64,000 nt of DNA from Siphonodentalium dalli. Lineage: Eukaryota > Mollusca > Scaphopoda > Gadilida > Siphonodentaliidae. How positions within the stretch are numbered: the first letter of the stretch is position 1; each line of letters starts with the position of its first letter. The position numbers and the translations under genes are program-made. The notes under the pieces were generated by a model. It was not told the origin of the DNA and searched no databases. It worked only from the letters and a program-made list of their open reading frames with translations. The stretch lies in NCBI GenBank assembly GCA_032622095.1, contig CP136065.1, positions 216,296,151 through 216,360,150 of the forward strand. Direction: 5' to 3'. Shown one piece after another: positions 1-10,641 of this stretch.

Positions 1-17
1 TGATAAAAAATTGTTAG

Positions 18-86
18 GCCAATGCATTCTCTTATATATGCGAGATGACCTATGGTCGACTCGCATATATAAGAGAATGCATTGGC
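18..86. repeat. Solo 69-bp palindrome module of the T1-T3 families
   Basis: A near-perfect inverted repeat of 69 bp with a 3-nt tip. It is the module found inside T1, T2 and T3 elements, but here I see no matching TTAA terminus on either side. The left flank (TTGTTAG) is T3-like, while the right flank (CACAGGGTAAAAAAAA) is T1-like as in the copy at 20534. It may be a remnant of a decayed element. Confidence 0.75.
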
Positions 87-196
87 ACAGGGTAAAAAAA
101 ATCACGACTTACAACTGGATTTGATATGGCAGGTCACATATGACTGACGATGCCAACTGGAGGTATATCTGTCTTAATCAATGGAACTAAGGATAC

Positions 197-651
197 CAAG
201 TCTGAGTTTAGTGTGCCTGTCATTCCCAGAATGAGGTCCCCAGAAGGTGAATTTAGTGATGCTATCCTGCATATATCTAGCATAACTATATTCACCCCTG
301 GGGACCTTATTCTGCTTAGGCCTCATCTTCTCTTGAAAGTTTTTTTATTATCAAATTGCTATAGAAACTTAGATATAGATTTTTTTTTTTTTTAGTTTAG
401 TTTCTCTACATCTCCAAATTGGCAGACAACACATTGCATAATAAAAGTTCCTAATGATGTGAACATCACAATATTCACCATTTGGGAACTTCAATCTGAG
501 TCTAGGTCTCCCATAGCAGATGAGGCCATGCAGAATGAGGTCACCAGATGGTGAATTTGGTGATGCTAGCCCGCTATGCGGGACAGCATCACTAAATTCA
601 CCCACTGGGGACCTCATTCTGCAAATGACAGGCACACTAAACTCAGGCCTG
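197..651. mobile_element. H8 MITE, full length with 8-bp target duplication
   Basis: The element has CAAGTCTGAG at one end and CTCAGGCCTG at the other. The 8-bp direct repeat AAGGATAC flanks it at 189-196 and 652-659. It is built from two inverted-repeat hairpins, both holding CAGAATGAGGT and GGTGAATTT motifs, joined by a non-palindromic middle. An 8-bp duplication fits the hAT superfamily. No transposase is encoded. Confidence 0.88.
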
Positions 652-763
652 AAGGATACCCACACTACCCACATTTATATTGACCCCTGTCACAATTAGT
701 GATATTTTTATCCTATACTAAACCACTGAGATGTTTATTTATAGTTGTTTTGATGGTTCTTAC

Positions 764-864
764 GAGGATTGTGGCTGGAGTGAGGTAACACCAGCAGAGC
801 TTCCACCATCTGTGTGGTTTGAATCCGATCATCAGTTCAATGTCTGCATAGAACCTGTCCACAC
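764..864 (-). CDS. SLC6 exon: TM10 end, IL5 and start of TM11
   Basis: This 101-bp exon encodes the second half of a Gly codon, then VDRFYADIELMIGFKPHRWW and KLCWCYLTPATIL. The pattern RF..DIE.MIGF.P...WK.CW...TP is the standard SLC6 segment between TM10 and TM11. The acceptor is TTCCAG before GTGTGG and the donor is CTC before GTAAGA. The upstream exon at 4389 ends with the single G that completes Gly, so the phase is exact. The exon ends in phase 0. The next exon, with the rest of TM11 and TM12, is not in 1-763, so it must lie left of the window. A T1 MITE begins 50 bp upstream of the acceptor. Confidence 0.95.
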
Positions 865-913
865 CTGGAATGAAATAATAATATGTTATGCACCATGAAA
901 GGCAACTATATTA

Positions 914-1312
914 TTAACCCTTTACCCAACAGAAGGGCCCTGTGCCAATGCATTCTCTTATATATGCGAGTCGACCATAGGTCGCCTCGCATATATAAGA
1001 GAATGCATTGGCTTAACACATTAAAAATTATAAAATTGTTAAAGAATGTAAGAAAAAATGGTAAAAAGTGTTAAAAAAAGATTTTTTTTAGGCCAATGCA
1101 TTCTCTTATATATGCGAGGCGACCTATGGTCGACTCGCATATATAAGAGAATGCATTGGCACAGGGCTAACTGTAACTATCACAATGTGGTGAAGGAGCC
1201 GGTTCCAATGATATCCATATTAGTATGGTTCTATTGAGACAGACCGAAGATATTTTAGGCTGTTGAAGCTTTATTTGGCCGGTTTTGGCCGGTTTGTTGG
1301 GTAAAGGGTTAA
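914..1312 (-). mobile_element. T1 MITE (TTAA target, piggyBac-like)
   Basis: It is flanked by TTAA and has perfect termini CCCTTTACCCAACA and TGTTGGGTAAAGGG. Inside are two copies of the 69-bp palindrome, which are reverse complements of each other, around an AT-rich centre. It stands in inverse orientation to the copies at 6531 and 7800. It lies in the SLC6 intron 50 bp from exon 864. It has no coding capacity. Confidence 0.9.
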
Positions 1313-1696
1313 CTAATATGTAGAGATTTCATGCAAGATAATTCTTATCACCAATTATCAATTAACATTTGTATTACCTCTCACACCTAAATGATATGGT
1401 ATATTTTGTATAGCATGAAAGACAACTCTATACTCAAATCCCAAAGAGATGTCACATAATATTAGCTTATTCAAATAGAGTTATACATCTTATATTATTT
1501 ACAATGAAGCTGTAATCAGGTGAAATTTATGCATACATTACTACCAGCTACATTATTGATTGTATCTTTGTTATTGTAATGTGCAAAGAAAGTGGAAATC
1601 ATAGCAATGTACATGCCAACATATTGTTTCTTGTGTATAAATTATTTTAAAAAAAGAATTACTAGCTAGGTTATTTTAATTTTAAATATTTTGGAT
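1313..1696. other. Intron sequence with no recognised feature
   Basis: AT-rich intron DNA between a T1 and a Tigger-like element. I see no exon, RNA gene or repeat in it. Confidence 0.6.
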
Positions 1697-2507
1697 ATAC
1701 AGTAAAACCTCTCTAAACCGAACACCCTTCGGACCGACCCTTCTGTTCGGTTTAGAGAGGTGTTCGGTTTATAGAAAATCGCGTCACCATCGGTGATATA
1801 TTGCCGCCGTTTAATACCAAGAATGAACAAGACTGCATTATTTATTACTGAGAATTTATTGAATAATTACGAGAACCAAGCCTGAGTATAATTTTTATTT
1901 GAGTGCAGGACAAAATGTCAGGTACCAGATGAGTGGTGCCGGACATTTGAAAATGGCACCTGATATATTATGGTTGTAAAATGTCAGGTACCAGATGAGT
2001 GGTGCCGGACATTTGAAAATGGCACCTGATATATTATGGTTGTAAAAACAGAGTCCAATTAACTCAACACAATAACTGTTGCAAAAACAATATGTCAGTG
2101 CTCTAATTCTCGATCTGTGAATTCACCCTTGTTCACTCAATGTGTGAAATGAGCATAGATATATAATCAAACTCCTGTTGTTACAATCCGGTTCAAAGCA
2201 TACGCCGAACAAAAGAACGCTAATTAAACGGTCCGCTTATACTAGAGTATGTAATCACTATACCATTACGCACTCTCGTCTCGTCTCGACTGATCTCAGC
2301 TCGTCCGGTATTCAGAGGTAATAATCAAGTGATCGCTTAATTATGGACTAACAAACCTGTCCGGTATTCGGAATATAGAGGTTCTGGATTTTAGAGGTAA
2401 TTTTTAGTGAGAATGCACTTGGGTTAATTTGGGACCAGACCATTCATTCGGATTGAGGAGGGATTCGGATTGTAGAGGGTCCGGTATGTAGAGGTTTCAC
2501 TGTATAG
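1697..2507. mobile_element. Tigger/pogo-like non-autonomous DNA transposon
   Basis: The left end reads TA then CAGTAAAACCTCTCTAAACC. The right end is the inverse, about 25 bp ending GAGGTTTCACTG then TA, so the target is TA. CAGT ends on TA with CCTCT-type subterminal sequence are typical of pogo/Tigger elements. The roughly 810-bp interior has no transposase reading frame. It contains a 66-bp tandem duplication at 1912-2043. Confidence 0.75.
1912..2043. repeat. 66-bp tandem duplication inside the Tigger-like element
   Basis: Two nearly identical adjacent 66-bp units contain GGTACCAGATGAGTGGTGCC. The near identity indicates a duplication younger than the element. Confidence 0.9.
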
Positions 2508-3256
2508 AAAAAACAGTACACAAAATCCAAGGTTTCAAACCACTCAGAGAAATGCCCAATAAACGGACATGGCTGTTCGAACCCCAAAATTATGTGTACA
2601 TAATTTGATAACAGGTATCTCAAAACATACAAAACGTGTTAGATTTCCAAACAAATTTATCAATATAGTGCTGAAAATACTTGTGTGGTTTCTTATATTA
2701 TTCGGTAAAATTGAGATTATTTCATTTTGTGTGGGTAAATTTTTTAAATCAGCGGTTACGTAATAATTGCACCTGTAGACCATCGGAAGAAAATCTAGAG
2801 CTGTCGTCTCTCTGAAAAGTTTATAGTACTACATAAATTTGATGAGTAAAATGAAGAGAAGGAAGTGCGTTAAGTTTTTAAATAGTATTTTTGTTAAGAT
2901 TATGCAATATATGTTTTCCGGAGAATCGTGCGCGTTATTCTGTTTCCGATTCCAGAATTTCAATGAATACAAATGGAGAAGTATTTGCTCGGGGTCCGAT
3001 TTTAGTGTTCAAAGTTGTATTTTTTATGACTTCAATGCATGTCTTTCTGCGACATATATAATGCGTGTAGAAAGTTAGTTAAGGTATTTATCAACTTATT
3101 TTGACACCGGGAAAATTTCAAAGGCGAATATTATTAGGTGTATTTTGGAGCACAAACTGCTATGTGGCTTTAACTTTTATAATTTACTGCACTCTTCTGC
3201 AATTTAACGTAAGCTAATTAGTGGATAAATAGTGGATAAATGATACTTTATCTGCA
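2508..3256. other. Intron sequence with no recognised feature
   Basis: Several short overlapping reading frames occur on both strands, but none has splice signals or a recognisable domain. I see no repeat family here. Confidence 0.55.
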
Positions 3257-3264
3257 TCTACAGG

Positions 3265-3528
3265 CAAGCCTTGAAATAGGGTGTCTGTCATTTGCAGAAT
3301 GAGGTCCCCAGAGGGTGAATTTAGTGATGCTACCTCGCATAGCGGGCTAGCATCACTAAATTCACCCTCTGGGGAACTCATTCTGCTTACACCTCAGCAG
3401 AATGAGGTCCCCAGAGGGTGAATTTGGTGATGCTAGCCCGCTATGCGGGGTAGCATCACTAAATTCACCCTCGGGAGACCTCATTCTGCAAATGACAGAC
3501 ACCTTATTTCAAGGCTTGTCTACAGGTT
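3265..3528. mobile_element. H8 MITE, short form, with 8-bp target duplication TCTACAGG
   Basis: The ends are CAAGCCTTGAAATAG and its inverse, and TCTACAGG is duplicated exactly at 3257-3264 and 3529-3536. This 264-bp form has the two hairpins directly joined and lacks the long middle of the 450-bp copies. It is one of the clearest proofs of the 8-bp target site. Confidence 0.92.
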
Positions 3529-3919
3529 CAACGTACTATGAAGATGCAGTCATTTACTCTCTGTATATGTACCTGTATGTCACAGCATTCTTGAATTGAA
3601 AAATATACAAATAATGTCCTGCTGTCCAGTCCTTGAAGCATTAGCAGAGAATCGAGATCGAAGATTAGGAACATTTAAATTTCTTATCGATATAGAACTC
3701 ATTCACTGCTTAAAAAGATATTCTTGTCAGTATGTGTATCTTCAAAATTTACTTTTCAGTAAGAGTTAATAAAAAACGATGCATCTCATGGATTTCAGGA
3801 GCACTCAGACAGGTATGAGAAACCAAATTTAGCTTCGTTAACGTGAAGCTTTCACAAACTCTTTTGGTTTTTGGCACATATAATCCATAAATAACAGTAT
3901 TTGCAAGTGAAACATCTGA
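3529..3919. other. Intron sequence with no recognised feature
   Basis: Plain AT-rich intron between an H8 and a T1 copy. I see nothing else in it. Confidence 0.55.
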
Positions 3920-4319
3920 TTAACCCTTTACCCAACAGAACGGCCCTGTGCCAATGCATTCTCTTATATATGCGAGTCGACCATAGGTCGCCTCGCATAT
4001 ATAAGAGAATGCATTGGCTTAACACATTAAACATTATAAAATTGTTAAAGAATGTAAGAAAAAATGGTAAAAAGTGTTAAAAAAAGATTTTTTTTATGCC
4101 AATGCATTCTCTTATATATGCGAGGCGACCTATGGTCGACTCGCATATATAAGAGAATGCATTGGCACAGGGCATAACTGTAACTATCACAATGTGGTCA
4201 AGGAGCCGGTTCCAATGATATCCATATTTGTATGGTTCTATTGAGACAGACCGAAGATATTTTAGGCTGTTGAAGCTTTATTTGGCCGGTTTTGGCCGGT
4301 TTGTTGGGTAAAGGGTTAA
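3920..4319 (-). mobile_element. T1 MITE (TTAA target)
   Basis: A full-length copy with TTAA at both borders and both internal 69-bp palindromes. Its right border is 70 bp from the SLC6 exon at 4389. Confidence 0.92.
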
Positions 4320-4388
4320 ATTTCTTCACATAAAAATAAAAGTGAAAAAGATAAAATATCAAATCATGATCACAGCGTATATACTGAC

Positions 4389-4488
4389 CATAAACCCAAG
4401 CGATCACTACAGTTTCAATGAAGGAAAGAATCATCAGTGAAAACGTAGCACAGTACCAGTCCATTATCTGTAGCACGTAGATTCCACC
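4389..4488 (-). CDS. SLC6 exon: TM10
   Basis: This 100-bp exon encodes GGIYVLQIMDWYCATFSLMI followed by LSFIETVVIAWVY and the first base of Gly. QGG(I/M)Y...D.Y at the start of TM10 and a WVYG end are SLC6 hallmarks. The acceptor is CTTTCAG and the donor is TATG before GTCAGT. It starts in phase 0, directly continuing the exon at 8417 that ends IPLIMQ, and ends in phase 1, matching exon 864. The aromatic-rich helix lines the extracellular vestibule in related transporters. Confidence 0.96.
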
Positions 4489-4489
4489 C

Positions 4490-4988
4490 TGAAAGATTGA
4501 TACATCATTATTACCCTTACACATGTGCAGGCGAAGTGTGTGGTAACTGCATTGTAACTAGTGTGACACACACACACACACACCACAATATCATGACCAG
4601 TGGTCAATACAAGCTTCTGAGGTGTAGGTTTGTGGGACCATCTCGGTGTAGCATTGGTGTATCTGAGGTGCTTTTAAAATGAACCAGTGGTGAATGATCA
4701 TATCTTTGTGGTGTACTAGCTTGTAGTGAATGTGGTGCAAATTATGGTTGTATAGTTGGTAAACCTGCAATGTATGGCCACATATGTAAACTAGATTTTA
4801 GGTTCAACATTAGTACTAACTTTATGGTGTATTTGTGGTGCTCAGCCACAGTGTCCCCCGAACCGGTGGCTTCATTTGGAGCGGAGGCTTTGTAGAAGTA
4901 TACTATATGGATAAGACACTTGTGCATTGTCTCATTACTGACATGCATACAAATAAACAAATCTTAAAAAAACTCTTAAAATATAACC
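4490..4988. other. Intron sequence with a short CA microsatellite
   Basis: It holds a (CA)n run of about 16 bp near 4568-4584. I see no exon. Confidence 0.6.
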
Positions 4989-4989
4989 T

Positions 4990-5592
4990 CAAATTGTCAT
5001 AAAATGAAGAAAATTACAAGAAAAATTAAATTTTCTAAGTCGAAAAGCCCATAACTCTGAGAAAAATCATTTGATCAAACTCAAATTCGAACTTGACCTG
5101 TATCTTGATATGACTGATCCACATAAAAATGGTATTTGCAATTAAAGGATCCAAATTTGAGATATATCATCCGGAAACCGAAAAAGTGAGAAATTTTCTA
5201 AGTAAAACAAGTCGAAAAAGGGCCACAATTCTCGCAAAAATGGGCGGAGCATACCCATATTCGAACATTATCTGTACATAGGGCTGATAAAATCACATAC
5301 CAAATTTGGTTCAGATATGATCACACAAACTGAAGTTATCATCCGGAAACCAGAAAATTACAAGATTCTAAGTAAAAAAAGGGCCATAACTCTCGCAAAA
5401 AATGGGCGGAGCAAACCCATATTTGAACTTGACCTGTATTTTGGTCTGATAAACCCACATATCAAATTTGCTTTTGATCTAATAACCGAAACTAAAGTTA
5501 TCATCCGGAAACCATTTCCGGACGCACGCACGGATGGACACACCGATGCACACCGACTATTTTAATAGTCCCCCTTTTTTTTTTCGGGGGAC
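4990..5592 (+). repeat. E-type repeat with tandem units and GGAC-rich tail
   Basis: About three diverged units of roughly 170 bp share phrases such as CATAACTCTCGCAAAAATGG and TTGAACTTGACCTGTA. They end at a tail with CGGACGCACGCACGGATGG, then CCCCC-T11-CGGGGG, which can form a hairpin. The same phrases recur at 15652-16030. The family is common-looking, and I cannot assign it to a known class. Confidence 0.65.
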
Positions 5593-5599
5593 AAAAATG

Positions 5600-5740
5600 C
5601 ATAATCGAGGTGACTAATGGGTGAACATCACCAACTTCAACTGTGGTACTTCACTCTGATCCTAGGTCTCCAATAGCAGTTGGGGCCTGAGCAGAATGAG
5701 GTCCCCAGAGGGTAAATTTGATGATGCTCATTCCGCAAAT
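5600..5740. mobile_element. H8 MITE fragment
   Basis: It carries the H8 middle-region phrase GGTGAACATCACCAACTTCA and one CAGAATGAGGTCCCCAGAGGG arm. The hairpin is cut short near 5738. Confidence 0.7.
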
Positions 5741-6394
5741 ATTAAAAGTTATAATGTTGATTCAATCAACATTTACATTTTCACTAAGTGACATTCTAGA
5801 TAATCACGTTTGTCCTTTGTTTAGCCTTGCCAGTAAACCCAGCACCTTTCAGCATACCTAATTTGAGGATCCAATGGTCCTCTTTGATGAGGAGGTACCT
5901 CATTGATTGAATCAATATTATAACTTTTAATTGTAACTTTTATGGTGAATTAAATTCCACCGACGAAGGCCTTGGGCCGAAAGCTTTGGAGATGTTTCAA
6001 GAGCTTGATATCATTTCTATATATGTAACCTACAGTCCCTGAATCAGGACTACCATAATTACCTATCTACAATTATAGTTTTCACTCCTATTTTAGAATT
6101 AATGAGCGAAATACACAATCATATAATTGGTCATGTGAGGCCCAAATTGCTGTGCCAGAATTAGCGTGTCCATGTAAATTGATGTCCCATCCTTACCAAA
6201 CACTGCTGAACATTTCGTTCATGTGGAGTCGGAGAAAACTCAGTCTACTTTGCACAAAGCATGGCCTTTAATAATGAAAGGTCAGGCCCGATAATTGAAT
6301 GCTATGATTAAAGCCTGAAATTACTGGAATAGTTCAAACTAAGTACAAAGATCAAGGAACAAATAGTTACAATACACAATAGCAACAATTAGTG
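5741..6394. other. Intron sequence with no recognised feature
   Basis: I see no exon and no member of the named families in this stretch. Confidence 0.5.
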
Positions 6395-7022
6395 TAATTT
6401 AAATGGACTGACAGACAGATATAACAAGCATATATCACACAGGAAATTTTTATAGCAGATGAATTTGATACTGTGGATGTCCCCAGAATTTCCATCAATG
6501 GCTAATTGGGGCACATGTGTCAGCGGCAATTTAACCCCTTACCCAACAAACCGGCCAAAACCGGCCAAATAAAGCTTCAACAGCCTAAAATATCTTCGGT
6601 CTGTCTCAATAGAACCATACAAATATGGATATCATTGGAACCGGCTCCTTGACCACATTGTGATAGTTACAGTTATGCCCTGTGCCAATGCATTCTCTTA
6701 TATATGCGAGTCGACCATAGGTCGCCTCGCATATATAAGAGAATGCATTGGCCTAAAAAAAATCTTTTTTTAACACTTTTTACCATTTTTTCTTACATTC
6801 TTTAACAATTTTATAATTTTTAATGTGTGTATGGTCGACTCGCATATATAAGAGAATGCATTGGCACAGGGCCCTTCTGTTGGGTAAAGGGTTAAATGGA
6901 CTGATAGACAGATATAACAAGCGTATATCACACAGGAAATTTGTATAGCTGATGAATATGATACTGTGGATGTCCCCAGAATTTCCATCAATGGATAATT
7001 GGGGCACATGTGTCAGCGGAAG
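6395..7022. repeat. Direct repeat of about 135 bp split by a T1 insertion
   Basis: 6395-6529 and 6892-7022 are near-identical, both running from TTAAATGGACTGA to CATGTGTCAGCGG. A T1 element lies exactly at the junction. The likely history is a tandem duplication followed by insertion into the TTAA at the start of the second unit. Confidence 0.85.
6531..6895 (+). mobile_element. T1 MITE with one palindrome arm deleted
   Basis: TTAA lies at both borders. The first 69-bp palindrome is complete. The second lacks its 5' arm: the sequence jumps from AATGTGTG to TATGGTCGACTCGC. It lies at the junction of a 135-bp direct duplication. Confidence 0.9.
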
Positions 7023-7383
7023 AATGACAGTGTACTTAAATACCCAATCACACATGATGATCATGATGGTACAACTGCCTGCGTGATGCCCTGGTAACCA
7101 ACAAATTATGTCACAGCTGACAAATAGTTGGCCCACTACCAATATAGTGTTGCAGGTATCTGCATTGTTTATATAAATCAGATAAAATCATTGAAATGAT
7201 GTGATTTGAAATTATTATGATTTGCTGAGTGCAACATGAATTCTATAAAAATATTTAAAAGTTCAATACCATGAAATACAGAAAACAAAACATCATTTTC
7301 GCAAATATTTTGACAGTTTTAGTGTGCATTCTCAGTTAAAAAAACTCCATATGCAGGATCATTGTTATATGTCTGTCAAATTT
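7023..7383. other. Intron sequence with no recognised feature
   Basis: Nothing is recognisable between the duplication and the T5 fragment. Confidence 0.5.
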
Positions 7384-7470
7384 TCAAGGTACTCAATCCA
7401 AATCGATGGTCCCCATACAATCAGATTCCAACAACAACATTTTTAGAAATGCCCCTTCAGATGCCAGTAT
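7384..7470 (+). mobile_element. T5 MITE, left-end fragment
   Basis: It matches the T5 left end: AAGGTACTCAATCC, then GATGGTCCCCAT, then CAGATTCCAACAACAACAT. The right part is missing. Confidence 0.75.
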
Positions 7471-7771
7471 TTCCTACTACCAAATAACTCTGTGTAGCTA
7501 TAAATAACTTCTCATGCTTTCCATGTATTATGACACCACAGCAGACACCTAGCTTTACCAATGACAGATATCGTCTGTATATTATTTTTATGAATGCTTC
7601 AAACTGGCACTATTTTTAGTTATGTGGCAAATCTGCGACTGTATAGACATTCCAACACTCGCCCAAACGGCTACATATCTCTTTGCTCATACTATGTTGT
7701 GATTGGTTGAGACTAACGTAATGCTTGTGGTAATATGGATCCCCCAAATACACAGACTCAGTACAGCGTTA
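7471..7771. other. Intron sequence with no recognised feature
   Basis: A short unannotated stretch before the nested P1/T1 pair. Confidence 0.5.
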
Positions 7772-8377
7772 TACAGTAATGCCCTAAGTAATCGACTCCT
7801 TAACCCTTTACCCAACAAAACGGCCAAAACCGGCCAAATAAAGCTTCAACAGCCTAAAATATCTTCGGTCTGTCTCAATAGAACCATACAAATATGGATA
7901 TCATTGGAACCGGCTCATTGACCACATTGTGATAGTTACAGTTATGCCCTGTGCCAATGCATTCTCTTATATATGCGAGTCGACCATAGGTCGCCTCGCA
8001 TATATAAGAGAATGCATTGGCCTAAACAAAATCTTTTTTTAACACTTTTTTTTCTTACATTTAAAAAAAAAAATTTAATTTTTAATGTGTTAAGCCAATG
8101 CATTCTCTTATATATGCGAGGTGACCTATGGTCGACTCGCATATATAAGAGAATGCATTGGCACAGGGCCGTTCTGATGGGTAAAGGGTTAACCACAGCA
8201 GAATTATGGGTAACTTTTCAGGATTTAGTCGGAAATATGGCTTGTTGCCATTCATCGGAAAGCTCTTACTGAGAGCTTTCCGATGAATGGCATCAAGCCA
8301 TATTTCCGACTAAATCCCGAAAAGTTACCCATAATTCTGCTGTGGTTAAGGAGTCGATTACTAAGGGCATTATTGTA
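7772..8377. mobile_element. P1 palindromic MITE interrupted by a nested T1
   Basis: The left end is TACAGTAATGCCC and the right end is GGGCATTATTGTA. The standard P1 phrase GACTCCTTAACCACAG is split exactly at its TTAA by the T1 copy 7800-8192. Removing T1 and one TTAA restores a P1 of about 217 bp. Its right border is 40 bp from the SLC6 exon at 8417. Confidence 0.93.
7800..8192 (+). mobile_element. T1 MITE nested in P1; demonstrates TTAA duplication
   Basis: A full T1 copy with both palindromes. The pre-insertion site is known from about 19 other P1 copies, so TTAA duplication is shown directly by comparison. Confidence 0.95.
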
Positions 8378-8416
8378 GCTGTTGAGTCTGTGTTTTAACC
8401 AAAACTGCAAACCAAC

Positions 8417-8548
8417 CTGCATAATTAGAGGGATTCCCAGCAGAAACTCGACAAAACAGAGAACTCCTGTCACGAGCATCTTTTTATTCCCGAGGTATTC
8501 CGGGAACTCATCCACGAAGGCACTTGTCATTGTTTCAAACATACCAAA
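8417..8548 (-). CDS. SLC6 exon: end of TM8, IL4 and TM9
   Basis: This 132-bp exon is exactly 44 codons: FGMFETMTSAFVDEFPEYLG, then NKKMLVTGVLCFVEFLLGIP and LIMQ. It continues GLDSQ of the upstream exon to give the SLC6 pattern GLDSQF...E....DE(F/Y)P. TM9 follows and ends at the conserved GIPL..Q before GG. The acceptor is TTTTTAG and the donor is CAG before GTTGGT. Both boundaries are phase 0. It is flanked closely by a P1 element on its 3' side. Confidence 0.97.
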
Positions 8549-9423
8549 CTAAAAATATAAAAAAAGTGAAATAATTATAATATGAGTTAAAAAAAGCAGG
8601 TTTGAAACCTATCTTGTTTGAAACTTATATATAAATTTAAAAACCAGTGAAATTTGCTGTTTACTTTTTTTCTCTCAAAACGTTCAAATACTAAACAAGA
8701 TATCACAGTAGATTTAGCTTTAATATATTCAAATGAGTTTAGACAGAGAAAGTTATAAAAAAAAAATCATTATCCGTTATCTTTGAAAACAAAATTTGTT
8801 TTCGTCTATTTTAAAATTTAAGAATCAAATTATTGTTATGAACTTTATCAAAATTTAATTACATTGCCATTTCATTGACAATTTATGATCCATTCTATAT
8901 TTGGGGGCAGCCACATTTTGAGTATTGGTAGAATTAGCTTTGAAAATAAGCTTCTAATGTTTTATGATGTATATTAATGTATGTGCTACACAACAACAAA
9001 CTGCTCATGAGTATTTAAAAAGCATTATTAATTTGGGATATAAACAGTGAAAACACAAGACCATACTTTGATAGATATCAAGCCCTGAAAAGAATTGGTA
9101 AACATTTAAAGTCACTAAAATCCTCAGTTACAGCAAACGGCTATCAGAGTTCTGGTAATAGAGAACGTAATAAGCTGACAACCTGTGTACACACACTGTA
9201 ACTAAGGAAATATGATGAGCTCTATCAAAATATAGTCACATGATTTACAAATGTGTATATCAACCAATCATAATCAAACCTGATAATGTGATATTCACAC
9301 TTACGAATAGCATGCATCTTTATTAGCAACTACTCAGTGAGATGCCAGATTTTTTCGAGAGCTTTTGAGCCTTTTGTGATGTGTTAGAAGGTACATGTAT
9401 TTCAAATATTTAAAGATATCAAA
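8549..9423. other. Intron sequence with no recognised feature
   Basis: Simple AT-rich intron with poly-A/T runs. I see no exon or family member. Confidence 0.55.
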
Positions 9424-9640
9424 TACAGTAATGCTCTAATTAATCGACTCCTTAACCACAGCAGAATCATGGGTAACTTTTCAGGATTTAGTCGGAAATA
9501 TGGCTTGTTGCCATTCATCGGAAAGCTCTCCCCGAGAGCTTTCAGATGAATGGCAACAAGCCATATTTCCGACTAAATCCTGAAAAGTTACCCATGATTC
9601 TGCTGTGGTTAAGGAGTCGATTAATTAGAACATTACTGTA
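9424..9640. mobile_element. P1 palindromic MITE, intact
   Basis: A 217-bp near-perfect palindrome from TACAGTAATGCTC to GAACATTACTGTA. The centre is AAAGCTCTCC/CCGAGAGCTTT. Confidence 0.93.
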
Positions 9641-10374
9641 TCGTTATCCATCTGACCTTTTTACACTTCGTAATATAATACATATTACAAAATTTATTTA
9701 CTATATATATTTAAAAGCAGATTCATTATAATTACAATTCAATTGAGAATCCGCATGTGTGCTAACACATGCATATAAGTATAAACCCTTAAAACATAGA
9801 CTATTTACTAAAAGGAATATACTGAAATGGAGATTCTCCGCAGTATTATGTCAATCAAGGTTGCGGTGTTGAGAAAAAAAACACTGGAACAGTTATTGCA
9901 TAGAGCACAAATTTATTTATATTCCAAACATTGTAGTCATGACGCCTGCAGATGCACCGATTCCAGATTACAGTGTGCCTTGTATAAACTTCATTACTTT
10001 AACGACTGTAGTATGAATATAAAGATAAATAATCTTATCCCTCAAGGGCGATATTTCGAGAGGAGGATACTTTTAGAGTTCTCCATGAAACAACGTGGAA
10101 AGTACATAACTGTTTTAAAAGGTTTTAAAGCATTTGGCTTGCTATCAGTTAGATAATTACGACAAGCCATCTATTAAAATAATGTTTTACACTTGTTTTT
10201 GTAAAATAGTCTTGTTAAAATTAATGACTGAACGTCGGACTCAATTATTAACTGAAATGATCTAGCAATTTTAATACTAGATTCAATTTAAGAGAGTGGT
10301 TTGATATATGAGAGAATAAGAAACTTGCTTGTTTCTGTGGTAGAAAACACCCATCCAAATCAGATGTTAGGTCA
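9641..10374. other. Intron sequence with no supported gene
   Basis: An open frame of about 109 codons at 9827-10156 on the plus strand has no recognisable domain and no support as an exon. Confidence 0.5.
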
Positions 10375-10641
10375 TACAGTTATGCTCTAAATAATCGACT
10401 CCTTAATCACAGCATAATTATGGGTAATTTTTCAGGATTTAATCGGAAATATGGCTTGTTGCCATTCATCGGAAAGCTCTCACAGGATTTAGTCGGAAAT
10501 ATGGTGTCTTGCCATTCATCGGAAAGCTCTCACCGAATGCTTTCCGATGAATGGCAACAAGCCATATTTCCGACTAAATCCTGAAAAATTACCAATAATT
10601 ATGCTGTGATTAAGGAGTCGATTATTTAGAGATTTACTGTA
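10375..10641. mobile_element. P1 MITE with internally duplicated arm
   Basis: It has P1 ends on TA. The left arm segment from CAGGATTTAGTCGG to GGAAAGCTCTCAC is present twice in direct orientation, making the copy longer than the 217-bp form. Confidence 0.9.

Noticed and set aside
1-763. Last SLC6 exon (TM11 end, TM12, C-terminus)
   Set aside because: The stretch is taken up by an H8 MITE, a solo module and short plain intron. No matching frame is present.
2560-2590. tRNA B-box-like GGTTCGAACCCC-style string
   Set aside because: Only GTTCGAACCCC is present, with no A box, cloverleaf or terminator nearby.
5560-5592. CCCCC-T11-CGGGGG as a transcription terminator
   Set aside because: Hairpin and T-run terminators are bacterial. 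Here it is the end of a eukaryotic interspersed repeat.
9424-9640. Conserved SNALNNRLL...FSGFSRKYG peptide present in many frames across the window
   Set aside because: It is the translation of P1 MITE arms on either strand, not protein conservation.
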